From Gammaproteobacteria bacterium (GTDB taxonomy: Bacteria; Pseudomonadota; Gammaproteobacteria; DAOWEP01), in assembly GCA_030638455.1 (NCBI GenBank), contig DAOWEP010000208.1:1-11811 (forward strand): DNA of 11,811 bases. Direction: 5' to 3'. Numbering within the stretch: the stretch's first letter is position 1; each line of letters begins with the position of its first letter. Position numbers and translations under genes: made by a program. Shown here in pieces: positions 1 to 6,264 of the stretch. Below the pieces are notes generated by a model. The model made no database searches and was not told the origin of the DNA. It worked only from the letters and a program-made list of their open reading frames with translations.

Positions 1-209
1 ATCTGGGTGAATGGGTAATTCATGAGTTGCGAGAACTCGATCAGGTGGCCTATGTTCGTTTTGCTTCTGTCTACAGAAGCTTTGAAGACGTTAATGCCTT
101 TCGGGAAGAAATTGATCGTCTGGAAAAACAGCCAACCCCGGAGCAGAAAAAACATCAGATTCCCCTGTTATCCGGTGACGACGACCAGCCCAAAGAATCC
201 AAGAGTTAA
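1..209 (+). CDS. nrdR: NrdR transcriptional repressor, C-terminal part (5' end outside window)
   Basis: The window opens inside this gene. The frame is open from base 3 and ends at TAA 207-209, giving 68 visible residues. The stretch with ELRELDQVAYVRFASVYRSF is the conserved end of the NrdR ATP-cone domain, followed by the usual REEIDRL helix and a charged tail. The N-terminal zinc ribbon lies upstream of the window. From the family: NrdR is a nucleotide-sensing repressor of ribonucleotide reductase genes. It often heads the riboflavin cluster in Gammaproteobacteria, and ribD starts 6 bp after its stop, so co-transcription is likely. The TTG at 27 and ATG at 22 are internal and are not starts. 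Confidence 0.93.
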   Translation, partial: LGEWVIHELRELDQVAYVRFASVYRSFEDVNAFREEIDRLEKQPTPEQKKHQIPLLSGDDDQPKESKS

Positions 210-215
210 AATAGT

Positions 216-1328
216 ATGAACCCGGCATCAGACCATGCATTCATGGCTCAGGCCTTGCGTCTGGCCGAGCGGGGGATATACACCTGTCATCCTAATCCGA
301 GGGTGGGTTGTGTAGTGGTGAAGGAAGGTAAAGTGGTTGGTGAAGGATGGCATGCACGTACAGGTGAGCCGCATGCAGAAATCCATGCCCTCAAACAGGC
401 CGGTGATCAGGCAAAAGGCGCGATCGCCTATGTCACGTTGGAGCCATGCAGTCATCATGGTCGTACCCCGCCCTGTGCAGAGGCGCTGATACAGGCGGGC
501 GTTAAAAAAGTAGTAGCCGCCATGCAAGACCCAAACCCAAAAGTGGCCGGCCAGGGTCTGGAGATACTTCAGCAGGCGGGCATAGAGGTTGATTCTGGCC
601 TGATGGCGGCGCAGGCCGAAGCATTGAATCCCGGATTTGTCATGCGCATGCGTAAGGGCAGGCCTTTGGTTAGGTGTAAGCTAGCCATGAGCCTGGACGG
701 CAGGACTGCGATGTCATCGGGTGAAAGTAAATGGATAACCGGTGATGCTGCCCGGCAGGATGTACACCGTCTTCGGGCAAGGAGCTCCGCAATCGTGACC
801 GGGATCGGTACAGTGCTCTCGGATGACCCGTCACTTACGGTTCGTGTAAATGGCGAGGAAGCGGAAGGTGGCTGGATACAACCATTGCGCGTAGTGCTGG
901 ACTCAAATCTGAGTATGCCGGCAACGGCAAAGATGTTGCAGTTGCCGGGGCGAACGCTGGTGGTAACCGCGTGTAAAGAAAAGGATATACAGCAACGCCT
1001 GAGTGATGCCGGAGCAGAGATTCTTTTGTCGCCAGCAGCGGATGGTTCGATAGACCTGTCTGTATTAATGCAATATCTGGCAGAAACCGAGGAAGTAAAT
1101 GAGGTATTGCTGGAGACAGGTGCCACTCTGAGTGGTGCAATGCTAAGCGCGAACCTGGTGGATGAGATAATTGTTTATATGGCACCGCACCTGATGGGTA
1201 ATAATGCGCGCGGTTTGTTTAATTTGCAGGGGCTTGAATCCATGGGCGATCGAATAGATCTGGAAATAAAGGATATACGTCCGATAGGAAAGGACTGGAA
1301 AATCATCGCCACTTGTAAAAGTAAATAG
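216..1328 (+). CDS. ribD: Bifunctional riboflavin biosynthesis deaminase/reductase RibD
   Basis: This enzyme carries out two consecutive cytosolic steps of riboflavin synthesis: deamination of the diaminopyrimidine made by GTP cyclohydrolase II, then NADPH-dependent reduction of its ribose side chain. At 370 aa it has full family length. Residues 1-145 form the cytidine-deaminase-like domain with the zinc site H53-A-E55 and C78/C87 in PCSHHGRTPPC. The reductase domain begins near residue 148 (RPLVRCKLAMSLDGRTA) and includes the SKWITGDAAR and GIGTVLSDDPSLTVR segments. The ATG at 216 lies 6 bp after the nrdR stop. No strong Shine-Dalgarno is visible, which suggests coupling to nrdR translation. 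It is followed 10 bp later by ribE. All expected catalytic residues are present. Confidence 0.97.
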   Translation: MNPASDHAFMAQALRLAERGIYTCHPNPRVGCVVVKEGKVVGEGWHARTGEPHAEIHALKQAGDQAKGAIAYVTLEPCSHHGRTPPCAEALIQAGVKKVVAAMQDPNPKVAGQGLEILQQAGIEVDSGLMAAQAEALNPGFVMRMRKGRPLVRCKLAMSLDGRTAMSSGESKWITGDAARQDVHRLRARSSAIVTGIGTVLSDDPSLTVRVNGEEAEGGWIQPLRVVLDSNLSMPATAKMLQLPGRTLVVTACKEKDIQQRLSDAGAEILLSPAADGSIDLSVLMQYLAETEEVNEVLLETGATLSGAMLSANLVDEIIVYMAPHLMGNNARGLFNLQGLESMGDRIDLEIKDIRPIGKDWKIIATCKSK

Positions 1329-1338
1329 GTGTAAAAGT

Positions 1339-1998
1339 ATGTTTACCGGAATCATACAAGCCACAGGCAAGATCGCAGACAAGGAGCCAAAAGGTTCCGA
1401 TATGCGCCTGCGGATTGAAACGGGCAAGCTCGGTCTTGGTGATGTACAACTGGGTGACAGTATCGCGGTCAATGGTGTGTGTCTCACGGCAGTAGAGTTG
1501 CCGGGTAACGGGTTCTGGGCAGATGTGTCCGGTGAAACCCTGGAGAGAACCGGTCTTGGTGGTCTTGAATCCGGTAGTACCGTGAACCTGGAAAAGGCCT
1601 TGACCCCAACCACCCGACTAGGTGGTCATCTGGTCAGCGGGCATGTGGATGGGGTGGGCAAGATAACCGACCGTCATGATGATGGCCGTTCTGTCAGGTT
1701 CAGAATCAAGGCCCCGGATGAACTTGCCAAATATATTGCGGAAAAAGGTTCGATCTGTGTCGATGGCATCAGTTTAACGGTAAATGCAGTAAATGGAGCC
1801 GAATTTGAGCTCAATATCGTCCCGCATACCATCAAAGAAACCATAATGGGTACCTATCAGGTAGGCACACATGTTAATCTTGAGGTTGATTTAATCGCTC
1901 GATACCTTGAAAGGTTGTTGCTGGGTGATCGTGCGGCCCGGCCGGGCACTGAAATCTCAATGGAATTTCTGGCAGAACATGGCTTCCTTAAGGGCTAA
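1339..1998 (+). CDS. ribE: Riboflavin synthase, alpha chain
   Basis: The enzyme dismutates two 6,7-dimethyl-8-ribityllumazine molecules into riboflavin and a pyrimidine, the last step of the pathway. The 219-aa protein begins with the signature MFTGIIQ. It has two tandem lumazine-binding barrels, roughly residues 1-92 (VNGVCLT, Cys48) and 93-195 (GHLVSGHVDG at 96-105, then VDGISLTVNA and PHTIKET), and ends in the trimerising helix. An AGGTG ribosome-binding site lies about 8 bp before the ATG. It sits between ribD and ribBX and is named ribE in most bacteria (ribC in E. coli). Its last codons and stop are part of a 19-bp tandem duplication, listed separately, which does not change the frame. 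Confidence 0.96.
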   Translation: MFTGIIQATGKIADKEPKGSDMRLRIETGKLGLGDVQLGDSIAVNGVCLTAVELPGNGFWADVSGETLERTGLGGLESGSTVNLEKALTPTTRLGGHLVSGHVDGVGKITDRHDDGRSVRFRIKAPDELAKYIAEKGSICVDGISLTVNAVNGAEFELNIVPHTIKETIMGTYQVGTHVNLEVDLIARYLERLLLGDRAARPGTEISMEFLAEHGFLKG

Positions 1999-2016
1999 TG
2001 GCTTCCCTAAGGGCTA
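1979..2016. repeat. 19-bp tandem duplication across the ribE stop codon
   Basis: Bases 1979-1997 (ATGGCTTCCTTAAGGGCTA) are followed directly by a second copy at 1998-2016 with one change (T1988 versus C2007). The first copy encodes the last residues of riboflavin synthase and supplies the first two bases of its TAA. The second copy is non-coding spacer before ribBX. It looks like a recent slippage duplication. Confidence 0.85.
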
Positions 2017-2072
2017 AAAGAAAAGGTCAGGCACTGTACAGATAACAGAACTTATTATAGTAGAAGAAGGTT

Positions 2073-3182
2073 ATGTCATTTAATACCACAGAAGAAATTA
2101 TCGAAGATATCCGTCAGGGCAAGATGGTCGTCATACTGGATGATGAAGATCGTGAGAATGAAGGCGATCTAATCATGGCCGCATCAAAGGTGCGCCCGGA
2201 AGACATTAACTTTATGGCGCGTTATGGACGCGGCCTGATCTGCCTGACCTTAACCGATCAACGTTGCCAGCAACTGGGCCTGCCCTTGATGGTAGACAGT
2301 AACACCTCTGCTCATTCCACCAATTTTACGGTATCCATTGAAGCAGCCGAGGGTGTCACTACCGGGATTTCGGCCGCTGACCGCGCCGTTACCATCCAGG
2401 CAGCGGTAGCGCCAGATGCCAGGCCGGCCGACATCGTGCAGCCCGGGCATATATTTCCGTTAAAGGCACAGGCCGGTGGCGTACTAACACGTGCAGGTCA
2501 TACCGAAGCGGGCTGTGATTATGCCAGGCTAGCAGGCCTTGAACCTGCGGCGGCGATTGTTGAAATACTGAATGAAGATGGTTCCATGGCAAGGTTGCCG
2601 GATCTGGTAAAGTTTGCAGAAGAACACCAGTTAAAGATCGGCACCATAGAAGACCTGATTAGCTACCGGGTTGCCAATGAAACCACGATAGAGCGTGTTG
2701 CAGAATCAGATTTTGAGACTGAATACGGTACGTTTCGTTTATATGCCTATCACGATACCATCGATGAAGAACTGCATTATGCGCTGGTAAAGGGCAAAGC
2801 CTGTTCGGAAGACTCGGTACTGGTGCGGGTGCATATGGAAGACTCCTTAAGTGACCTGATCAATGCGCCACGTAAGGACACCAGTTGGTCATTACACGCG
2901 GCCATGCAAAGAATAGAGCAGGAGGACAATGGCATTGTCGTGATCCTGCGTCACCGGGAAAGCAATCAGGAACTGGTACGGCGCATACGTGAACATGAGA
3001 TCAGTCAGGAGGATGCATCGTCCACCAGGAAGAAATCTGCAACTGAGTTGCGTACGTTTGGCGTAGGTGCACAAATCCTTTCAGACCTGGGCGTATGTAA
3101 GATGCGTGTACTGAGTTCGCCCAAGATTATGCACGGCCTGTCAGGGTTTGGTCTGGAAGTTGCCGAGTATGTTAGTAAATAA
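2073..3182 (+). CDS. ribBX: RibBX: 3,4-dihydroxy-2-butanone 4-phosphate synthase fused to a GTP-cyclohydrolase-II-like domain lacking the active site
   Basis: The N-terminal domain (residues 1-200) is DHBP synthase, converting ribulose 5-phosphate to the four-carbon unit of the lumazine ring. It shows the acidic loop DDEDRENEGDLI (R27 to D32), H81 in AHSTNF and TRAGHTEA (139-146). The C-terminal part (about 205-369) aligns in outline with GTP cyclohydrolase II. However, the zinc motif CxxGD...RCDC is replaced by a Cys-free segment (255-272), and the GRNIGL motif by SNQELVR. This matches the RibBX variant known from Proteobacteria such as Shewanella, in which the RibX half does not act as a cyclohydrolase. 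A true ribA must lie elsewhere. An AGAAGG ribosome-binding site sits just before the ATG. The leader is too short for an FMN riboswitch. Confidence 0.92.
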   Translation: MSFNTTEEIIEDIRQGKMVVILDDEDRENEGDLIMAASKVRPEDINFMARYGRGLICLTLTDQRCQQLGLPLMVDSNTSAHSTNFTVSIEAAEGVTTGISAADRAVTIQAAVAPDARPADIVQPGHIFPLKAQAGGVLTRAGHTEAGCDYARLAGLEPAAAIVEILNEDGSMARLPDLVKFAEEHQLKIGTIEDLISYRVANETTIERVAESDFETEYGTFRLYAYHDTIDEELHYALVKGKACSEDSVLVRVHMEDSLSDLINAPRKDTSWSLHAAMQRIEQEDNGIVVILRHRESNQELVRRIREHEISQEDASSTRKKSATELRTFGVGAQILSDLGVCKMRVLSSPKIMHGLSGFGLEVAEYVSK

Positions 3183-3232
3183 TAGTTAAGGTTCTTCTCT
3201 AAATAGTATGGGTAAGTAACTAAACGTAACTT

Positions 3233-3260
3233 CGTCATTCCGGCGAATGCCGGAATCCAG
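3233..3260 (+). repeat. Left hairpin repeat of the GIY-YIG element
   Basis: Within the 28-bp repeat, ATTCCGGC (3237-3244) and GCCGGAAT (3249-3256) form a perfect 8-bp stem around a GAAT loop, with CGTC before and CCAG after it. It lies 51 bp after the ribBX stop and would form a hairpin in the operon mRNA. Confidence 0.85.
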
Positions 3261-3281
3261 AGTAAAAGCAAGCAGGCCAGT

Positions 3282-3572
3282 ATGGAACGACAGCCGTGTG
3301 TGTACATGTTAACCAGCAAACGAAATGGGACAATATATACAGGGGTGACTTCCAATCTATTGAAACGGATTTGGGAGCATAAGAACCATACGGTTGAAGG
3401 GTTTACAAAGAAATATGGCGTGAATATCTTGGTATGGTATGAGATACATGAAACGATGGAATCCGCTATTTGTAAGGAAAAGGCGATTAAGAACTGGAAA
3501 CGTGCATGGAAGATAAAGACGATTGAGAAGATTAATCCTCAGTGGCGAGATATGTATAATGATTTATTATAA
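3282..3572 (+). CDS. GIY-YIG domain nuclease-like protein, short single-domain type
   Basis: The 96-aa protein is essentially one GIY-YIG nuclease domain. The GIY-like motif is VYML (residues 7-10) and the YIG-like motif is IYTG (18-21). R29 and H33 follow in LLKRIWEHK, and the probable metal-binding glutamate is E66 in AICKEKAIKNWKRAWK. The C-terminus NPQWRDMY is typical of this small subfamily, often annotated as UvrC-like or UPF0213-like. Unlike UvrC or homing endonucleases it has no added DNA-binding domain. It is transcribed with the rib operon but belongs to none of its pathway. The flanking inverted hairpins suggest that its substrate could be those repeats; this is inference. An AGCAGG sequence about 8 bp upstream may serve as ribosome-binding site. 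Confidence 0.88.
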   Translation: MERQPCVYMLTSKRNGTIYTGVTSNLLKRIWEHKNHTVEGFTKKYGVNILVWYEIHETMESAICKEKAIKNWKRAWKIKTIEKINPQWRDMYNDLL

Positions 3573-3579
3573 TAGACAC

Positions 3580-3607
3580 CTGGATTCCGGCATTCACCGG
3601 AATGACG
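3580..3607 (-). repeat. Right hairpin repeat of the GIY-YIG element (inverted)
   Basis: This is the reverse complement of the left repeat with one substitution. Its own palindrome is ATTCCGG/CCGGAAT around a 6-base loop. It starts 7 bp after the nuclease stop codon and ends 25 bp before the ribH start, leaving the ribH ribosome-binding site intact. Confidence 0.85.
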
Positions 3608-3632
3608 GGGCTTTGATGAACAGGAAAAGAAC

Positions 3633-4109
3633 ATGAGCAATATAAAAACATTTGAAGGTGATATGGTCGTGCGAGATGCGCGTTTCGCCATAGTGGTTGC
3701 ACGGTTTAACAGCTTTGTTGTGGAAAGCCTGCTCGAAGGCGCAATCGATACACTGAAGCGCCATGGTGCACAGGACAAGGATATCCAGATTATTCGGGTG
3801 CCGGGTGCATTCGAGATGCCAATTGCAGCACAAAGACTGGCGGCCGCAAAGTCGTATGATGCCATCATTGCATTGGGTGCCGTGATTCGTGGAGGCACCC
3901 CCCATTTTGAGTACGTTGCTGGCGAGTGTACCAAGGGCCTGGCGACCGTATCCATGCAACATGACATACCCATGGCCTTCGGGGTATTAACCGTAGATAC
4001 CATAGAGCAGGCAATAGAACGTGCCGGGACAAAAGCAGGTAACAAGGGTGCAGAGGCCGCATTGTCTGCCATTGAAATGGTAAGTTTGTTACGAAATCTG
4101 GGTAGTTAA
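3633..4109 (+). CDS. ribH: 6,7-dimethyl-8-ribityllumazine synthase
   Basis: The enzyme condenses the pyrimidine product of the RibD branch with the DHBP made by RibB to give lumazine, the substrate of RibE. The 158-aa length is normal. Visible family motifs are ARFNSFV (aromatic F25 in the substrate pocket), VPGAFEMPIAA (57-66), and GAVIRGGTPHFEYVAGE with the catalytic-region His91, followed by GVLTVDT. It probably forms the usual icosahedral or pentameric shell in the cytosol. AGGAAA lies about 8 bp upstream of the ATG. The preceding 375-bp element separates it from ribBX. The following nusB start directly abuts its stop codon. Confidence 0.97.
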   Translation: MSNIKTFEGDMVVRDARFAIVVARFNSFVVESLLEGAIDTLKRHGAQDKDIQIIRVPGAFEMPIAAQRLAAAKSYDAIIALGAVIRGGTPHFEYVAGECTKGLATVSMQHDIPMAFGVLTVDTIEQAIERAGTKAGNKGAEAALSAIEMVSLLRNLGS

Positions 4110-4562
4110 TTGGCGGGCGGCAAACAAAATCCATTACATGCCCGCAAGTGGGCAAGGCGCGCTGCTATTCAGGCGCTATATCAGTGGCAGCTATCCGATC
4201 TGAGTCTGAATAAAATTGAAAAGCAGTTCCGTCAGGAACAGGATATGCGCAAGGTGGATATGGCGTATTTTTCCGAACTTTTGCACAAGGTACCCGCTAG
4301 TCTGGACGAACTTGATGAAGCACTACTTCCTTACCTTGACCGTAGTAGTATCGAAGAGGTAGACCCGATTGAACGCGCGATACTCCGGCTAGGCGTATAT
4401 GAACTCAAGTTCAAAATGGATGTACCCTTTAAAGTAGTGATCAGTGAAGGCGTGCATCTGGCCAAGACCTTTGGTTCTGCCGAAAGCCATAAATACATAA
4501 ACGGAATACTCGATAAAGTGGCCAGACAACTACGTAAGGTAGAAATGAAGGCGAAAGCCTGA
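4110..4562 (+). CDS. nusB: Transcription antitermination factor NusB
   Basis: NusB binds boxA RNA with NusE (ribosomal protein S10) and supports antitermination of rRNA operons. The 150-aa sequence shows the family's all-helical pattern: ARKWARRAAIQALYQWQ at the N-terminus, DPIERAILRLGVYELKF in the middle and the conserved VVISEGVHLAKTFG...SHKYINGILDKVAR at the end. The best start is TTG 4110-4112, immediately after the ribH TAA. The nearby ATG at 4138 is out of frame, so translation probably depends on coupling to ribH. The order ribH-nusB-thiL is standard in proteobacteria. Confidence 0.95.
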   Translation: MAGGKQNPLHARKWARRAAIQALYQWQLSDLSLNKIEKQFRQEQDMRKVDMAYFSELLHKVPASLDELDEALLPYLDRSSIEEVDPIERAILRLGVYELKFKMDVPFKVVISEGVHLAKTFGSAESHKYINGILDKVARQLRKVEMKAKA

Positions 4563-4629
4563 TCCTGTACTTATGTGCAATTAGTGTTAAATACTTCGTT
4601 CTGAATCCAGTCTACATAAAATCTGAATC

Positions 4630-5526
4630 ATGTTACAGGTAACCCCAGGCGCAACTATACAACCGCCTGCTGGATATCTGCTGGCCGTTACTGTCGATAC
4701 ACTGGTTTCAGGCGTACATTTCCCAATCAATACAAATCCGGAAGATGTTGGCCATAAGGCGCTTGCCGTTAATCTAAGTGACCTGGCGGCCATGGGTGCG
4801 CTGCCGAAATGGATTACGCTTACACTCGTCTTGCCTGAGAAAGCACCAGGCTGGCAGGCAGGTTTTGAAAAGGGCTTGGTGGCGTTAGCGGAACAGTACA
4901 AGGTTCAACTAGTTTCAGTTGATATTCACACAGGCCCGTTAACGATCACGATCAGCGCGATAGGTTTAGTGGAGGAGGGTAGGGCGCTGCTGCGTTCCGG
5001 TGCACAACCAGATGACCTCGTTTATGTAACCGGCACCATCGGTGATGCGGGTCTTGCACTGGCAGTTATTAATACTGGTGAATCGATACCCGAACAACAT
5101 CAGGCGTATCTTCTGGGTAGACTAAACAGACCGGTTCCGCGTATAGAAGCAGGCCTTGCCTTAAAAGGCATTGCTAATGCCGCAATCGATATATCAGATG
5201 GCCTGGTGGCTGATCTCGGACATATTTGCGAGGCCAGTGGAGCCGGGGCCACTCTCTTTGCAGGCAAGCTTCCCTTGTCTAACGTCATAACGGCAGTTAT
5301 ATCAGAAGAAGATGCAATACGGTTTGCACTGACATCAGGTGATGATTATGAGTTGTGTTTCACTATTCCCCAGGACAGACAGGTAATGCTTGAAGAAGCA
5401 TTTGCTAAAGGGGGTGGAGGTTATTCCTGTATTGGGAAGATTGATTCTGAAGCTGGCTTGAGGGTTCTGGATAAAAGTGGGGAAGAGGTTGTTTTGGATA
5501 AAGGTGGTTTCCAGCATTTTTCTTAA
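4630..5526 (+). CDS. thiL: Thiamine-monophosphate kinase-like protein, N-terminally truncated and with degraded motifs
   Basis: Normal ThiL phosphorylates thiamine monophosphate to the diphosphate cofactor. This 298-aa frame is clearly ThiL from residue 13 on: TVDTLVSGVHF (D23), VNLSDLAAMGA (D51), VYVTGTIGDAGLAL, AIDISDGLVADLGHI (D187, D190) and SGDDYELCFTIP (D238, D239). However, about 30 N-terminal residues of the family are missing, including the magnesium-binding GIGDD motif, which aligns with QVTPG here. An in-frame TGA at 4624 blocks extension, and no Shine-Dalgarno precedes the ATG. The second phosphate-binding motif, normally GGDTTRG, reads SVDIHTG (96-102). The rest is long and intact, so either the loss is recent or the protein has another role. 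The 67 bp after nusB hold no convincing N-terminal coding sequence. Confidence 0.85.
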   Translation: MLQVTPGATIQPPAGYLLAVTVDTLVSGVHFPINTNPEDVGHKALAVNLSDLAAMGALPKWITLTLVLPEKAPGWQAGFEKGLVALAEQYKVQLVSVDIHTGPLTITISAIGLVEEGRALLRSGAQPDDLVYVTGTIGDAGLALAVINTGESIPEQHQAYLLGRLNRPVPRIEAGLALKGIANAAIDISDGLVADLGHICEASGAGATLFAGKLPLSNVITAVISEEDAIRFALTSGDDYELCFTIPQDRQVMLEEAFAKGGGGYSCIGKIDSEAGLRVLDKSGEEVVLDKGGFQHFS

Positions 5527-5536
5527 AACAAGGCAC

Positions 5537-5561
5537 AAAAAACCCCGCACGATGGCGGGGT
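5537..5561 (-). terminator. Rho-independent terminator for the VPVPA-protein gene
   Basis: The stem CCCCGC (5543-5548) pairs with GCGGGG (5555-5560) around a 6-base loop, and A5542 pairs with T5561. On the minus strand the hairpin is followed by a run of six T. It lies 27 bp past the stop of the minus-strand gene ending at 5588. It also sits between convergent genes, but the + side has no T-run. Confidence 0.85.
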
Positions 5562-5587
5562 CAAGTGAGTGATGCATTTTATTCTTG

Positions 5588-6184
5588 TTATGCTTTTTTG
5601 CGGTTGGCTATTCCTATCAATCCAAGCAGGCCTGAACCGAACAACCATACTGCGGCAGGTACAGGTACCGCACTAACTGTTATTAGCGAGCCTGGAGTAG
5701 ATGTAATAGTTGTAGAACTGGTTGTAAGTGTAAGTCCGTCAGTATTTTCATTATGTGTATTATATAATCCTATTAGGTGATCTTCCTGCCAACTTTCAAC
5801 TAAACTGCGCATATCATCTGTATCCGGCCAACCATGTAGTTCAGTGCCGATACCTTCATTATGGTCATTGTCGTGGTCAGGATCGTTATCAGGGATATCC
5901 GGGATATTTCTAGGTACATCATTGGGCGCATCAGTGGGAGCCTGGCCTGGTAAATCCGGGCTATGATCACCATTTTCACCCAGATTATTTGCCTCCAGCC
6001 ACGTGTTAATTGCAGTGGGCATACCATCGCGTGAAGTTTCGTCAAACGGAGCATCAAAGGTAAGTCCGTAACCATGTTCGTTATCATTAGCATTGACTGC
6101 GGCAGACATTGCCGATGTATTGCCCAGCAAACTGGATACTCCAATGGTAATCCCTATGCATGTTGTTAATAATCGTGTTTTCAT
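5588..6184 (-). CDS. VPxPA-type (PEP-CTERM-like) exosortase-sorted secreted protein
   Basis: The 198-aa protein has an N-terminal signal peptide (charged MKTR, hydrophobic core to about residue 20, likely cleavage near 25-29). Its C-terminal sorting module is VPVPA at 173-177, a hydrophobic segment WLFGSGLLGLIGI, and the basic tail NRKKA. This tripartite tail marks substrates of exosortase, which process proteins at the cell envelope of exopolysaccharide-forming Gram-negative bacteria. The middle is low-complexity and rich in Asp, Pro, Asn and His (about 72-112, with DNDPDHDNDHNE), possibly cation-binding, followed by a Ser/Thr-rich stretch (151-166) before the anchor. No enzymatic domain is recognised. 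It follows the metalloprotease gene on the same strand after 80 bp and has its own terminator. No exosortase is in the window. Confidence 0.85.
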   Translation of the reverse strand: MKTRLLTTCIGITIGVSSLLGNTSAMSAAVNANDNEHGYGLTFDAPFDETSRDGMPTAINTWLEANNLGENGDHSPDLPGQAPTDAPNDVPRNIPDIPDNDPDHDNDHNEGIGTELHGWPDTDDMRSLVESWQEDHLIGLYNTHNENTDGLTLTTSSTTITSTPGSLITVSAVPVPAAVWLFGSGLLGLIGIANRKKA

Positions 6185-6264
6185 TATCTCTCGTTCCTCA
6201 TATTCTTTTGTTTATTAAGTTATTTAGCGCCGATAGAATTGGCTATGTTCAGCGATAGCAGGTA

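Larger units (their letters stand above)
3233..3607. mobile_element. Small nuclease-bearing element bounded by inverted hairpin repeats
   Basis: A 375-bp block separates ribBX from ribH, which are normally adjacent. It consists of a 28-bp hairpin repeat (3233-3260), a complete GIY-YIG nuclease gene, and a 28-bp inverted copy of the repeat (3580-3607), with 27 of 28 bases matching. No transposase and no clear target-site duplication is visible. The palindrome resembles the ATTCC...GGAAT repeats dispersed in many proteobacterial genomes (dRS3-like in Neisseria). That this block moves as a unit is inferred from its architecture and from the interrupted gene order. Confidence 0.65.

Noticed and set aside
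569..1126. Minus-strand open frame inside ribD
   Set aside because: It overlaps a well-supported gene entirely, has no recognisable protein features and is a shadow frame.
1999..2072. FMN riboswitch upstream of ribBX
   Set aside because: The spacer is only about 75 bp, too short for the roughly 140-nt element, and shows none of its conserved stems.
2685..3182. Annotating the gene as ribBA with active GTP cyclohydrolase II
   Set aside because: The zinc cysteines and GRNIGL motif are absent, so the C-terminal domain is RibX-like rather than RibA.
3539..4072. Minus-strand open frame opposite ribH
   Set aside because: It is a shadow of ribH and crosses the hairpin repeat; its sequence resembles no family.
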